Assembly: GCA_030248065.1 (NCBI GenBank)
Contig: JASAMV010007198.1
Coordinates: 1 to 64,000, forward strand
Length of the DNA stretch: 64,000 nucleotides
Source of the DNA: Rhynchonema sp. JSB1_4
Lineage: Eukaryota > Nematoda > Chromadorea > Monhysterida > Xyalidae
Direction: 5' to 3'
Part shown: positions 14,815 to 26,173 of the stretch, piece by piece
Position numbering within the stretch: the stretch's first letter is position 1
How the letters are laid out: each line of letters starts with the position of its first letter
Notes under the pieces: model-generated
The model's database searches: none
Seen by the model: the letters and a program-made list of their open reading frames with translations, nothing else
What the model was told of the DNA's origin: nothing
Position numbers and translations under genes: made by a program

Positions 14815-15217
14815 ATAGCGTTTCGCGATATGTGATTTTTTCTGCAAATATTTACAAAATTACATTTTCTGTGTGCACTAGGATGGAATAATGTGTTCGA
14901 TCATGATCTTGCTCTGTTGTTATCATTGTTGATGTTGTTCTGTTTGTTTTCTGTTTTATTCTTATTCATGCTCAGTTCTTGTGATCATGTTTTTATCACA
15001 CAATGGATGGCATCTAGTGAGGGGTATTTTTTCGAAAATGCCCGAGAATCGGCCAACTGTTGTGTGTGATTGCTGTTGGATGACTGATGTGTATAAAAAT
15101 GTTTATGAAAGTTGTGTCTGTTGTCCTTATCCATGAGTTCGACTCATTGTGTTGACACAATCTTTGGTGGTTGTGTACCTTCCAAAGTCATTCGTTCATG
15201 ATATCCAATAACCCAAA
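14815..15217. other. intergenic, nothing recognised
   Basis: A/T-rich sequence between PheRS alpha and the SLC52 gene. No open frame with coding character, repeat or RNA gene was recognised. Confidence 0.5.
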
Positions 15218-18200
15218 ATGCCACAGATGGCCGTGTCATGGCGTCACCTGCAGTCGCATGTTTGTGTGTGTCTGTTTGGCTCGAGTACCTGGCTGGTCGT
15301 CACCGCTGTGTTCATGCAACTGCCGATTTTGGTTGAGAATTTGCCAGAGAAATGGTGGGTGCGTTTTTGAAAAGTGGGATGACTTTTGTTTTGAAAGATT
15401 CTGCTATGAACACAGGTAACTTGTGACACTGCTAGAGACTGTCATACCAACTGGGTGGGTTATTGAAATCTCTTGGTTTAGGCTGGCTTCACAATGCATG
15501 CGCAAGGCGCGTCGGCGTTGTAGTGTTGGAGTATATCCAGGTTGACGCGCATGCATTCTGAATTCGGCCCTACCGCAGCACCGACTTCAGTAATTGTGCG
15601 TTTAGCACGGGCCGCCCGCACTAGTGATAAAACGCCACGAATAGTGCGTGAAAAGGCTTTGTCGCTGGACAAGGCAAGCAAATGAAACATGGTTGCAGGA
15701 GTTTGGCGTCCTATCTGGCGCTCACGGTGCAGATCGGCAGTGCGGCACCGCTGATATTCGGGTTGATACTGAAATGCGGCACACGATTGCGAAACGTCAA
15801 CTTTACTTACTTCATTATGGTCATGCTGGCGTTCGCGTGTGGCAATACTGGTTGGTTGCTGTTGGATAGTTAGCTGATCAAGCAGATTTCAACAAAAACA
15901 AGGCGACAACAACGTAATTGTTTCTCAGTACTGTTGTCAACGGTGTTTCAGCGCTGCTGGGCGGTTTCTGGTCCCACACAGCGTCGGTGTTCGGCCACGA
16001 TCATAGTGTTGCGCTGTTTGTGCTATTTTTCACGGTTTGTGGACGGTTTCTGGGTGTTTTTTTGCCATTTATTCCCAAAAATGGGTGCTCCATTTTCACT
16101 CAGTTGTGCTGCTACTGCACGCTAACTAACGTTGTGTTTCTGCCACATTTGGCACGATTCCAACCCGAGCTGCTGACGTCATTCTTTGTCGGCATGGCCG
16201 TGTCTGCGATGGTGCCCAGCTGTCTGGCCGCGCTGCAAGGTCGGTCCGAAAATTTTATCGTTTTTTAAATTTTCTGATCGTGGGTTAATATTAGGTTGGC
16301 TGGATTACTTGCCTCCTTCCGCCTCGGTTATCAAGTGAACTGTTTGAGTTTTCGCTCGCTGTGCATTTTGTGAAACATTTGCTGTGGCCTTATTGCCAGC
16401 CACTTGGGTAGTCCTGATGAGGGCTGTTGGGTTAGGGCAAATCGCCTGATGGGAACCGCCCCAGTGACTGGCAGTACGACCACAACAAATATTTCACAAA
16501 ATGTCACCACACAGCCACAATAAACATTCAGAGAACGGCTATGCATTGTGTGCCTTTCATCCAATACAGTCTGCCCATTGTGTTGATCGGCGGTGGCTCG
16601 TCCCATTTATCCTATATCAACCTGGTTCAGGCGTTGGTCACACCATCTGCGTGAATGTCACCGACTCCGTCCACAACAGCACGTCCCTGCATCCACACCA
16701 ATTACCAGCGCGTTTCGGTGTGTCCACGTATCTGTACATGATGGCTGTGTGGTTGTTCATTGCGCTGCTCGCTTTTGTGCAATTGTCACTGCAGCAGCGC
16801 AGCGCACACAAGCGACCAGCGGATAAGGTTCGACGTTTTGTTTGGAACTGGTGGTTCTGAAGGGGTGCCGACGCAATAAACCAACCAACGTGAATAAAGC
16901 TCGTATGCTCTTTCAGGACCACGCAACCATCTGGTGCTTTTGCACTGACGATGACCTGGTGCAATGAGCCTTTGGGGGAAATAGGGCGAAGCGAGCAACC
17001 AAGAAAGCACGTTGTGTCCGATTCACGTAGTTTACTTTCAGTTTCAGCAGCCCAATACGACGGGTCCTGAGAATGCGCCATTGCATAATGGCGACTTCAG
17101 TGACCAACCGGCTGATGTTTTACCAGATGATGATAACGGTGTTGAGATGGAGGAAGCAACACCACAACAACTGTCCACGCGTGTCTATATATTCTACCTG
17201 ATACTGACTGGCTGTGTTTGCGCCCTCCAAAACGGTGTGCTGCCCTCGATTCAGATTTACGCCTGTCTGCCCTACGGTCAGGAAACGTATCATTTGACGC
17301 TGGTACTTAGGTGGGTTGAATCCTTTTTTTGCCGCTTGCTGAAATTTACGGAAGTTGGAGTCGCATTGTAGGTCACTTCTGTTGTTTATTAGAAGCCGGT
17401 GCTGTTTCATTTCGACGCCCACATCGATCCTGCTTTGTTCATGCAGCTTCCTGCGTAAACACTACTTCGATGTTTGCTGTTACGCGCCATTCCACCACCG
17501 TAAAATTTTCGCATAACCTGACTGACATGGTTTCAGCGAATGAGCGTTGGTAAATCACGAACGCACGTTCATCCACTGAAACATCATCCCACCAGTTGCG
17601 TCGACAACAATATCATCCCACCTGCATTGCAGCAACATCGCCAGTCCACTGCTGTGTTGTGTGCCATTCATTCTGCATCTGCACTCGGCCCGTATTATCA
17701 CATCGCTTGTTGCTGTTGTCGTTGTGATGGCGTCGTTCATTGTGGCATTGGCTGCGCAATCACCCACGCCTTTGCTGTACGGAACATTCGGTGGCAGTGT
17801 CATGACGGTGAGCACAGTCGACCCGATGCAATAGTCACCACATGATAGTGGCGGCACCGGCCATATCTGGTCACTGAAATGTAGAATGGTAATTAGGACA
17901 GGAGGCTAACGACACACGGGTGGCAACAAAAAAACATAAAAAATGTGCCCCATATGGAAGGTTTGACCATAAAGATCGTCACTCACAACGAAACGTTGAC
18001 TCGCAGTGTGTCCTTACAGTGTACGTATGTGCAGTCTATCACTTTCATGGTGAAGTGATCCGTTACCTTTTATTTGCAAGTATTCACTTTACAAAGGGTC
18101 ACTGCAAACCAGGCGTACGGTAGATATCTGATTTCAGATAATGCTCAACACCATTTGTTTGTCCATGCTTGGCTACCTTCGTACCGTGCTGGCGGGTGAA

Positions 18201-18344
18201 CTACGTACCGGTGACCTACACGGACGTCGATTGTTCTGGTGCGGTGCAGCGACGCAGATTGGCTCATTGCTCGGTGCTTTGCTCATGTTTCCCATGGTCA
18301 ATCTGTGGTACTTGTTCAGAATGGCTGATGTTTGTAAACAGTAG
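15218..18344 (+). CDS. riboflavin transporter, SLC52 family
   Basis: Eight exons: 15218-15354, 15699-15860, 15929-16034, 16104-16239, 16631-16827, 17042-17310, 17633-17807 and 18138-18344; 462 residues, as in animal SLC52A proteins (445-469). Recognised by LFGSSTWLVVTAVFMQLP with LVENLPEKW in the first helices, by the CCYCTLTNVVFLPHL and LLTSFFVGMAVSAMVPS stretch, by VCALQNGVLPSIQIYACLPY and YHLTLVL after the central acidic loop, and by QIGSLLGALLMFP in the last helix. It is a polytopic membrane protein taking up vitamin B2. The start at 15218 (MPQMAVSW) was chosen because a stop lies just upstream in frame. Exon 2 ends at a GTTGGA donor to keep phase, leaving the loop after helix 2 shorter than in human. 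Confidence 0.93.
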
Positions 18345-18887
18345 CGATTCGTAAGCTGATTCCTTGTGGTTGATAGTCGAGTTTGTTTCAATTTTATTTC
18401 AGGCTTCTGTTGTGACCACAATGGTAAGGTGTCCGTTTAGTCACTGTTAATTTCAACATATTGTCCAGTTTGTCAGAAATGCAGGGCCAGGTCGATTTTT
18501 GTTTACCATGACATATCGAAACAGGGTCTTCTCACTTGTCCATGACGTTTCGTCTCGTTTCATATGAATAGTCATTTTTCTGTACATGCTCAAAATCTCA
18601 TTCTAGTACTTTATGGTTCAGGCAGCTAGTCTGGCTATGTGCACATGTTTTGTCCAAGTCCATTAAAACTATCAGCAATACTAATCTTCATTTGTTTTTT
18701 CATACGTTTAAAATTGTCACTTTTTGATCAGATTATGATTCCGCCCAACTGTGTTTACGGTGACGGATCCGGTTGATCATCACCCAATCCTTTCGTTGGG
18801 TCGTAAGTCACCGACGGAAACGGGGTGCCTGTCCAAAATGGCCCGTTCTCAAATTGAGTCACCCATTTGAATTCTGGTACCCCTGGC
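18345..18887. other. intergenic, nothing recognised
   Basis: Between convergent genes; contains 3' untranslated sequence of both neighbours presumably. No repeat or RNA gene recognised. Confidence 0.4.
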
Positions 18888-19931
18888 TCAGGGGGCATTG
18901 TTGTAATTGGTGGAGGTCCGGGTGTAAACGGTCGTTTGGGAAGCCGGAGAATCCTGACGCGGGTCTCCTTGAAACAGCAGGTTCTGCAAGGTATTAGTGA
19001 GTCCATCATAATTTTAGCACTGACGATAACCTGCCCTCCCCCCGGACTGAAGTGAAAGACTGGTGGAAAAGTACGCTCAGTCACGATTTCAAACTTGACG
19101 ATCGTATTCTGCAAAACAACTTAGTCTGAGCAATATGTGAACAATGTAACCAAACGGCACAGCGTATTCCAAATCCACCCCATGGCTGCACTCAGTGGTC
19201 TGGCGACGTTGCAAGCATTGTTCGTCACGGGCCGAATCGATGCAAACACCTCTGTAAAGGCTGGGTGAAGGTTACGCAGATAATCTGAACAATTCCATGG
19301 TCCCGACCGACCTGTGCTTGCGGATTTCGAGCGTGTAATTGTCGTGTTTCAATGTTTCGCTCGTCTCAAGCCAACACGGCTTGCCGATGTAGCCAAAACT
19401 GAAGTCCTGCAGCGAAAAAATGTGCGCTGAAGCGTCTTATGTATAGTACATGAGAGCCAGTATATCAAACTTGGCGATCGGATATTGGTCACGTGACTTG
19501 TGTTATTCGCTGGCGTTTAGGAGTTGTTCTCAAAATCTGATTCAGTCTCCAAAGTTTGATATCAATACAGACTACATCAACACGTGGGCATCCAATTCCG
19601 TCAGTTGAGATCACAAGCTTTACGTTGGTATACCTGCATGCCTGAATTTAAAGGCGGTGACCGTGGTCGGGTGCCATTTACGTCCAAGGCTGGGTCGACA
19701 CGCATGATACGAAGCCATTTGCTGCGCTGCGTATCGTGCACTGAAACATCAAAGTATACTCGGTTAGGTAGACCACGCCATAGAAAAGCACTGTTCTTCT
19801 CATGCAATCGGCAACAGCAAGAACCATTTGCAAAAAAACCAAATCAGATGTAATACCACTCGGTCCTAACCCGGAAAGATGACGCCCGAATTCGCGATCG
19901 GCAGTAAAGCCAGCGTCAAGAAAATGTGCAT
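18888..19931 (-). CDS. small secreted protein, unknown function
   Basis: Six minus-strand exons close without conflict: 19931-19871, 19740-19634, 19406-19312, 19251-19161, 19108-19031 and 18983-18888; 175 residues. The first exon encodes a signal peptide (MHIFLTLALLPIANSG). The mature protein has a DFSFGYIGKPCWLET stretch, a short cysteine-containing region (GVCIDSARDEQC, TTECSHG) and a TVKFEIVTER-like beta segment ending in a polar tail. I do not recognise the family. The shortest intron (19109-19160) is 52 bases. The acceptor before exon 2 contains the recurrent GATGTTTCA word. Confidence 0.7.
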
Positions 19932-20972
19932 TTTGATAACGGCTGTCCTTGCTTTTGAGTTTGATTAAAACCAATTAAACGTTAGCATTTTCTGACAAAC
20001 AAAACAAGTTGCTATTTTGTGTTTGACACAGTGCATAACGCTCACGCTGTGCTTTTTAGAATGTCATGCTTGTTTTCTCGTTGTGTGTGTGCTTGATGAA
20101 ACGAGTATTGAAAAAGCGTTATTGGACCACTTCCTAATTTGCATTACGTTTTGTATGAAAATGCCGCATTGTTTTAACATAAAACAGTGTGTGAGTGACT
20201 TGTAAGTGCAGGTTGCTCGTTGTTTTGAAGCTGCTTTTGGATGATGACTTTTTAAAACTCACTCATGCACTACCAACGTATGCTTTTGTCGATAACATGA
20301 CGAGCTCGTATTAGTATTGGACGTGAATAACATAAACCAACAACTGCGACTATCACTCGAAAAACTGTGTGCCTCATAATGCCCAGCAATGTCAAGAAAT
20401 TAGTTGGAATTTGGTCGTTTATGACAAAACAATGCCAACGTTTCCACTTAATGTCCTCGGGGGCAGAGTGGCAAATCTTCCTTTCCTGAGGGCTTTTTGG
20501 GAAGGGGGCGTCAAGGGAATACTCCAGTCGGTCAGTTTAACCGATCTATACATCTAGCAAGTGGCAATGTCTGGCTACCCGGCTTGAGGTGGGTACGGAT
20601 AAAACCAGGTCGTTAAAAAACTGAACTCAGTGTACGGGAGCGCGTAGACCGGTCAACTTGATTGTTTCATCCAAATGTGTGCCTGGGTACATGAATTTTC
20701 GCTGTCGGAATAACCTAAACCTTGTGGAGACATAAGGTATCGCGCACGACCGGCAGTTTCGTTGTAAATTCTGCGTGTGTTTTTTTCCCTTTTGCGTGTT
20801 ATCAAGAATTTTTGTTTGTGCGGACTGTAGGCAATCAACACCATGTACGATGTGAAGAGCTACAGTGTGTACATAGTTGAACAGGTCTGTAAAATCGCAT
20901 AGTACACCAACATGTAATGATACTGATAACAAATCGAATTCTAACGACGACTGTGTTACAGCAGGTACTACG
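19932..20972. other. intergenic, nothing recognised
   Basis: Divergent intergenic stretch between the secreted-protein gene and the SLCO gene. Open frames here lack coding character. A GGGGGCAGAGTGG segment at 20460 hints at old repeat sequence but matches no family defined here. Confidence 0.4.
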
Positions 20973-20974
20973 TA

Positions 20975-21304
20975 TAGTCCGTCCACCAGCTCATGGCACT
21001 TTGTGTTGCTGCTGGCTGGTTTGTTCCCTTCCTCCACGTTCTAATGAAAGAGAAATTGCGTGTGAGCGATTTTGCAAAAAAACTGAAAAAATAATAATAC
21101 GTGTCGAAAACGATTGAATTCGATCACATTTAAAATTACATTAAATTGAAATCTATAAAACACGTCGATTTCATAAAAATAGCAATTTATGAGCAAAAAC
21201 AATTTTTTTTCGGAAACTCAATTTCTCTTTCATTAGAATGTGGAGGAAGGGAACAAACCAGCCAGCAGCAACACAAAGTGCCATGAGCTGGTGGACGGAC
21301 TATA
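20975..21304. mobile_element. foldback MITE, TATAGTCCGTCCACC termini, copy 1
   Basis: Inverted ends TATAGTCCGTCCACCAGC and GCTGGTGGACGGACTATA extend for about 90 bp (through TTCCCTTCCTCCACGTTC) around an A/T-rich centre. Flanked by TA. Lies head to tail with copy 2, two bases apart. Confidence 0.85.
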
Positions 21305-21306
21305 TG

Positions 21307-21638
21307 TATAGTCCGTCCATCAGCTCATGTCACTTTGTGATGCTGCTGGCCGACTTGTTCCCTTCCTCCACGTTCTAATGAAAGAGAAATTGAGTTTCCG
21401 ATAAAAATTATTTTTGCTACAAAATTGCTGTTTTTCTGAAATCGACGTGTTTTATCGATTTTAATTTAATTTAATTTTAAATTTGATCAAATTCAATCTT
21501 TTTCGACCCGTTTTATTATTTTTTTAGTGTTTTTTGCAAAATGGGTCAGACTCAATTTCTCTTTCATTAGAACGTGGAGGAAGGGAACAAACCAGCCAGC
21601 AGCAACACAAAGTGCCATGAGCTGGTGGACGGACTATA
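21307..21638. mobile_element. foldback MITE, TATAGTCCGTCCACC termini, copy 2
   Basis: Same ends and length as copy 1, starting TATAGTCCGTCCATC and ending GGTGGACGGACTATA. Its centre is the complement of that of copy 1, so the two are in opposite orientation. Confidence 0.85.
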
Positions 21639-21775
21639 CATATATTGCTACAATACAGGGTAAAGGTGTTTGCGTGATATTATAGCTTCATAAATCCCAA
21701 CACTGAATTCCAGCCAACTAATTCCAATAGACAGTAACTTAAAAATCGGATATCTGTCCAAAAAAAATCAACAAG

Positions 21776-24700
21776 ATGCATGATCGCAACGCGTATTGTG
21801 GTTTATTCGGATTTCGTCCCCAATTCCTCCAGTCGTGTGCTTCAATGAAAATGTTCACCATTCTGTCAGCGGCCGCCGTCTGTGTACACGTGTGCTGAAA
21901 GGATTTTCCTGATTTCCAACTGAAATCATCTATACGTCCTTGTTCATTCAGGGTGCATGTTTTGACCACATGATAACCACCACCGAACGCGGATTCGGTC
22001 TGACCAGTTCACAAATTAGTGCACTTTTCGTGCTTTACAACATCGGGCATGCGGTGACTGCCACGATTATTGGGTGTTGTGGGGCAGAAGGTGAGAAGTG
22101 GGATGGCTGGATGAGCTCTCCATTTTAAAATTAGACATGAAGACCAATTAAGACTACATCATCCGCTGGTGATTGGCATTATGACTGTGACAAGTGGACT
22201 GGCAATGCTGGGAATGACATTGCCACATTTTCTGTCGGCTAATGATGAACACATCAATGTTTGTCGTTTCTTCTCTTAGTTTACAAAATAATTTTGAATG
22301 GAGAACTTCCTTCTGTTATCGGCTGACAACAAGTCGCATCAAATGCACTATCTTTGCACGAACGGTTCGGCTGATGTTTCATACGAGACTGATACTGACG
22401 AGCAGACGCATGCCGGTCATCAAGGCGCCTATTTGGTGTTCGCGTTGGCTTGGGTGGGTATGTTTTGCTTTCACAATGCGCACGCGTGCGGGTTTCCGGG
22501 TTTCGTGGGAGTTCAGGTATAGTCCGTCCACCAGGTCATGGCACTTTGTGTTGCTGCTGGCTGGTTTGGTCCCTTCCTCCACGTTCTAATGCTAATGAAA
22601 GAGAAATTGAGTGCGAGCGATTTTGCAAAAAACTTAAAAAAATAGTAAAATGTGTCGAAAACGATTGAATTCGATCAAATTTAAAATTAAATTAAATTTG
22701 AAATCTATAAAACACGTCGATTTCATAAAAACAGCAATTTAGGAGCAAAAATATTTTTTTTCGGAAACTCAATTTCTCTTTCATTAGAACGTGGAGGAAG
22801 GGAACAAGTCGGCCAGCAGCAACACAAAGTGCCATGAGCTGGTGGACGGACTATACGATTAGAACTTCTGGCCCGCAAAACGCATTTTGCATTGTGAAAG
22901 CTGGCGCATGGTCAATATTCCACGACCCGCATTTTCTTGACCCCCAATCCATTATGAAAGCAATGGACTGACATTCATCAAAATTTGTGCTAATGTTAAC
23001 CCTATATATCATATAGACAATCATCGGCGGCTGTTCAAGTGCGTACACAGTTCTCACATTGGTGTACGTTGATGATAACTGTGATTCAAAGGGTGCTGCG
23101 TGGTTCATCGGTATGTGAGTAGCAATCATTAGATTGGCTAATTACTACTGTCGTCAAATCAAGTCGTCTAATCTGGTCGTCAAACCAACCAACAATTTAT
23201 ACATGAGCCACAAATGAGCGCGAGAAATAGTGATTTGACTATTGATTTGACCTGAGCCACTAGATTTGCTTTGAACCCGAAAATGGTTCAAGCTAGGAAA
23301 ATGTTACAAACTAAACCGACTGCCAATGTCACAGGTCTGATTTCATCAATGTGGGGCTGCGGTCCGGCATTCGGCTTGGTGCTGAGAGCGATATGCACCA
23401 GCGCACATGATGTCAATCTTGGTACACAACTCTTCAGGCTCCTTGACAAATCTTGAGTAGTTGGGCATTACGGCACTTTTGGCACTTTCGCCCGCAGGCA
23501 CCACACAACATGCTTCAAATTCCTTAACTTCGATCGGGGCTTGGTGGCTGGGTTTTCTCATTTGCGCACTTCTAAGCCTGCTGCTCGCTGTTACGTTCGT
23601 GATGTTTCCAAAACGCTTGAAGAATCGAGTAACTGCACCCATCCAAGGAGAATGTGTGCCTCGTGAGGAACAGTCAACTTTGAAACATCTGCTGAGTAAG
23701 CCGTTCGCACGTTTATTCCTACTCCAAAATCAAAAAAAATTGACGCGCGAAAAATTTTTACAGAAAATCTGCGTTCATCGATTAGTCTGCTCGCCCATCC
23801 CATCCTGATTTGCATAACTTTGTGTTGGACGGCTGAAGCGTGGGTGCGTGGTGGATTTGAAAGATTCCTGCCGAAATATTTGGAGCTGAACTTCAGACAG
23901 ACGGTGACAGAGGCCGATTTGTACACAGGTTGGCGACAATTATGAATTTACAAGAGTTTATGTGCCATGGACCAACACCAGGTCCTGTCAACGATCTGAA
24001 GCTCAAATTTCAAATCAGATCATTTCCGTATGAAACATCATCGAACCAACTACCATTGCTTCTTGACACCCGTTCAACGATCGTCTGCATAGTTGTCAAC
24101 AAACCGGGTTTCTATCGTACAGTGCTGATGTTTCACCAGCACATATTCCCCTTCCAGCCGTACTCCAAGTATTGGGCACGGCCATCGCCACGGCAGCCGG
24201 TGGTCGCTTGTGGTCAACATTGAATCCATCACCCAGCTCGGGTCTGCTGTTGGCCTCTGTCACCAAAGCGCACGCGTGTGTCACCATGCTGGTTGTGAAG
24301 GGCGTCAAATGCAGCAGTATGATTGTGAATCGATGGCATCTGGAGGACGCAACACGGTGGGTCCGAACGTTTCTGTAGAACAGCATCACTTCCATTCGTT
24401 TGACCACACATCGGAGCTTTCTATCAATTTATGCACAACATGCAGAACCAACGGTTGTGTGTTTATCAGTGACGCTGCATGATAACATGTCCCCCAGTGA
24501 TCGAATCCCGTCCCAAATATGCGCGTGATGGCCAACTGTCATGTTTTGTTCACTGAGCAAACCGGAACTGAAGCACCATACAGATTAGAGATTATGGCCA
24601 TTATTTTCAGGCCGTTTACACCCAACTACACGACCCCAATTTGCAACACCGACTGTTCATGTGGGACAACTGCATTTGAGTTGGTCTGCGCGAACGAACA

Positions 24701-25774
24701 ACAGTATTTCAGCCCGTGTCAACTTGGATGCACCTCCAGCGTCCTGGATTCCGAGGTAACCTCCGACTCCGAGATCAATCAGTGTCGATAATTTATACGC
24801 AAGTCAAAGTCTTCCCTCCCGCGCACGCAAGATTTCGTTGAGTGCGAAAAACTGGACCAGTGACTGTGGGAAGACAAGCGTCTAGAACACGTCCAATTTC
24901 GAGGCAAACTCGTTCCAAGTATCGTTTGTTGTACCAAAGCTAGTTGTTTGACACCATGAAGGCAATTCATTTCAGTTCACCAACTGCACATGTGTCCCAT
25001 CGTCCACCGTTTCCTCCGGTCTCTGTCCATCGACTGCTAGTTGCGCTGGTCGCACATCGTTGTATCTGATCGCCGTGTTCATTGGTTCATTCTCCAGCTG
25101 GTTCTTCTACGTTGCTTCTTACACAGCACTCATAAAGTTGGAATATTCAGTTTTTAAATGAGAAATTATTATAGACATTTCACGAACTTGTATAAGACAT
25201 GTATTTCTGAGTCAGGTCCGTCCGACCGGATCAGAAAGCTGCCAGTCTGGCCATAGCTGTTTCGGTGATGAGCATTCTTGGTGAGCAATTTGTTTACAGA
25301 TTCGTGGTCTCCCAGTTCATTTTGGAATTCTACTGCGTTTTGTGAACAAGATACAGTTTACTGCACAGGTTACATTCCGAGCCAGGTGGTGTATGCGGCA
25401 GCAGCCGACAGTGCGTGTATACTGTGGGCACATGATTACACCGATACTTCAGGTACTATACACAGTAACTTTTTGAAGTTTGAGTAAATCGTTCATAAAA
25501 CCAGATGCTTTGTTTCTCCGGTTCTGGCTCCTGACAGGCGTGTACAAGGTCGCCTACCTCTTCAGGCCGCTGCCAGCTGTATGACCACACAGTCCTCCGC
25601 CATTATTTCCATACCCTCACAGCGGTGGTGCATTTGTGTGCCATGTTGGCAATGGCTGTGGGTTACTGTAGATCCAGAACGTTCAGATTCCATGGAGTTG
25701 CGAAAGAAATGGAAACAAAGATGAAATTTGAAATGGATGTCTTCTTGGCTGACGGAACTAATGATACCATTTGA
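21776..25774 (+). CDS. organic anion transporter polypeptide (SLCO/OATP family)
   Basis: Multi-exon. Secure exons: 21776-21889, 21952-22090, 22143-22258, about 22310-22453, 23017-23110, 23335-23421, 23498-23695, 23764-23928, 24158 on, 24611-24755, 24976-25136, then short exons to a stop at 25774. Family marks in order: CGLFGFRPQFLQ before helix 1; ITTTERGFGLTSSQISALF; HHPLVIG after helix 2; VLTLVYVDDN; GAWWLGFLICALL with FPKRLK; FERFLPKYLE; a Kazal-like extracellular domain (CNTDCSCG, then FSPCQLGC); a second cysteine loop (FTNCTCVPSS); and GYIPSQVVYAAAADSAC with CQLYD near the end. SLCO proteins carry amphipathic organic anions across the plasma membrane. Exon 4 start and the last three exons are less certain. 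Intron 4 holds TATAGTCC MITE copy 3. Confidence 0.9.
22518..22855. mobile_element. foldback MITE, TATAGTCCGTCCACC termini, copy 3, in SLCO intron
   Basis: Third copy, 338 bp, inside the intron between the exons ending 22453 and starting 23017. It carries TATAGTCCGTCCACC at the left and GGTGGACGGACTATA at the right; the interior matches copy 1. Confidence 0.85.
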
Positions 25775-26173
25775 ATGAATGATTTGAATGTCAGAAAACA
25801 GTTGAATTTTATTTTCAAAATGCAAATTTTAAGAATCGTGTCACAAAATGAACAAACAGACGGACTTAAGCAAACTATAGGCTAACTCACTGAGAACGCA
25901 AACAAAGTAGGACAAAAAGTCTATCAAACAGGCACGTGTAACAAAAATACAATTGTAAACAATGAGACACCAACGGCGTAACGAACACCAGCAATGAAAA
26001 TTCTGTCAAAATTAGTGAGAAAATTAAAAAAGAAATAAGTCACTACAGTTTAGCTCGAGGTTACCTATATGTGTGTAAGCCTAGCAAAATCTCAGCACAG
26101 CATACAGTTAGCTGGTGAAGTTATCCTTGAAGGTTATCTATGAATCACTTCAAAGATCAACAAATACGTTTGC
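25775..26173. other. intergenic between convergent genes
   Basis: A/T-rich, no repeat or gene recognised; presumably holds the 3' ends of the SLCO gene and of the minus-strand zinc-finger gene. Confidence 0.4.
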
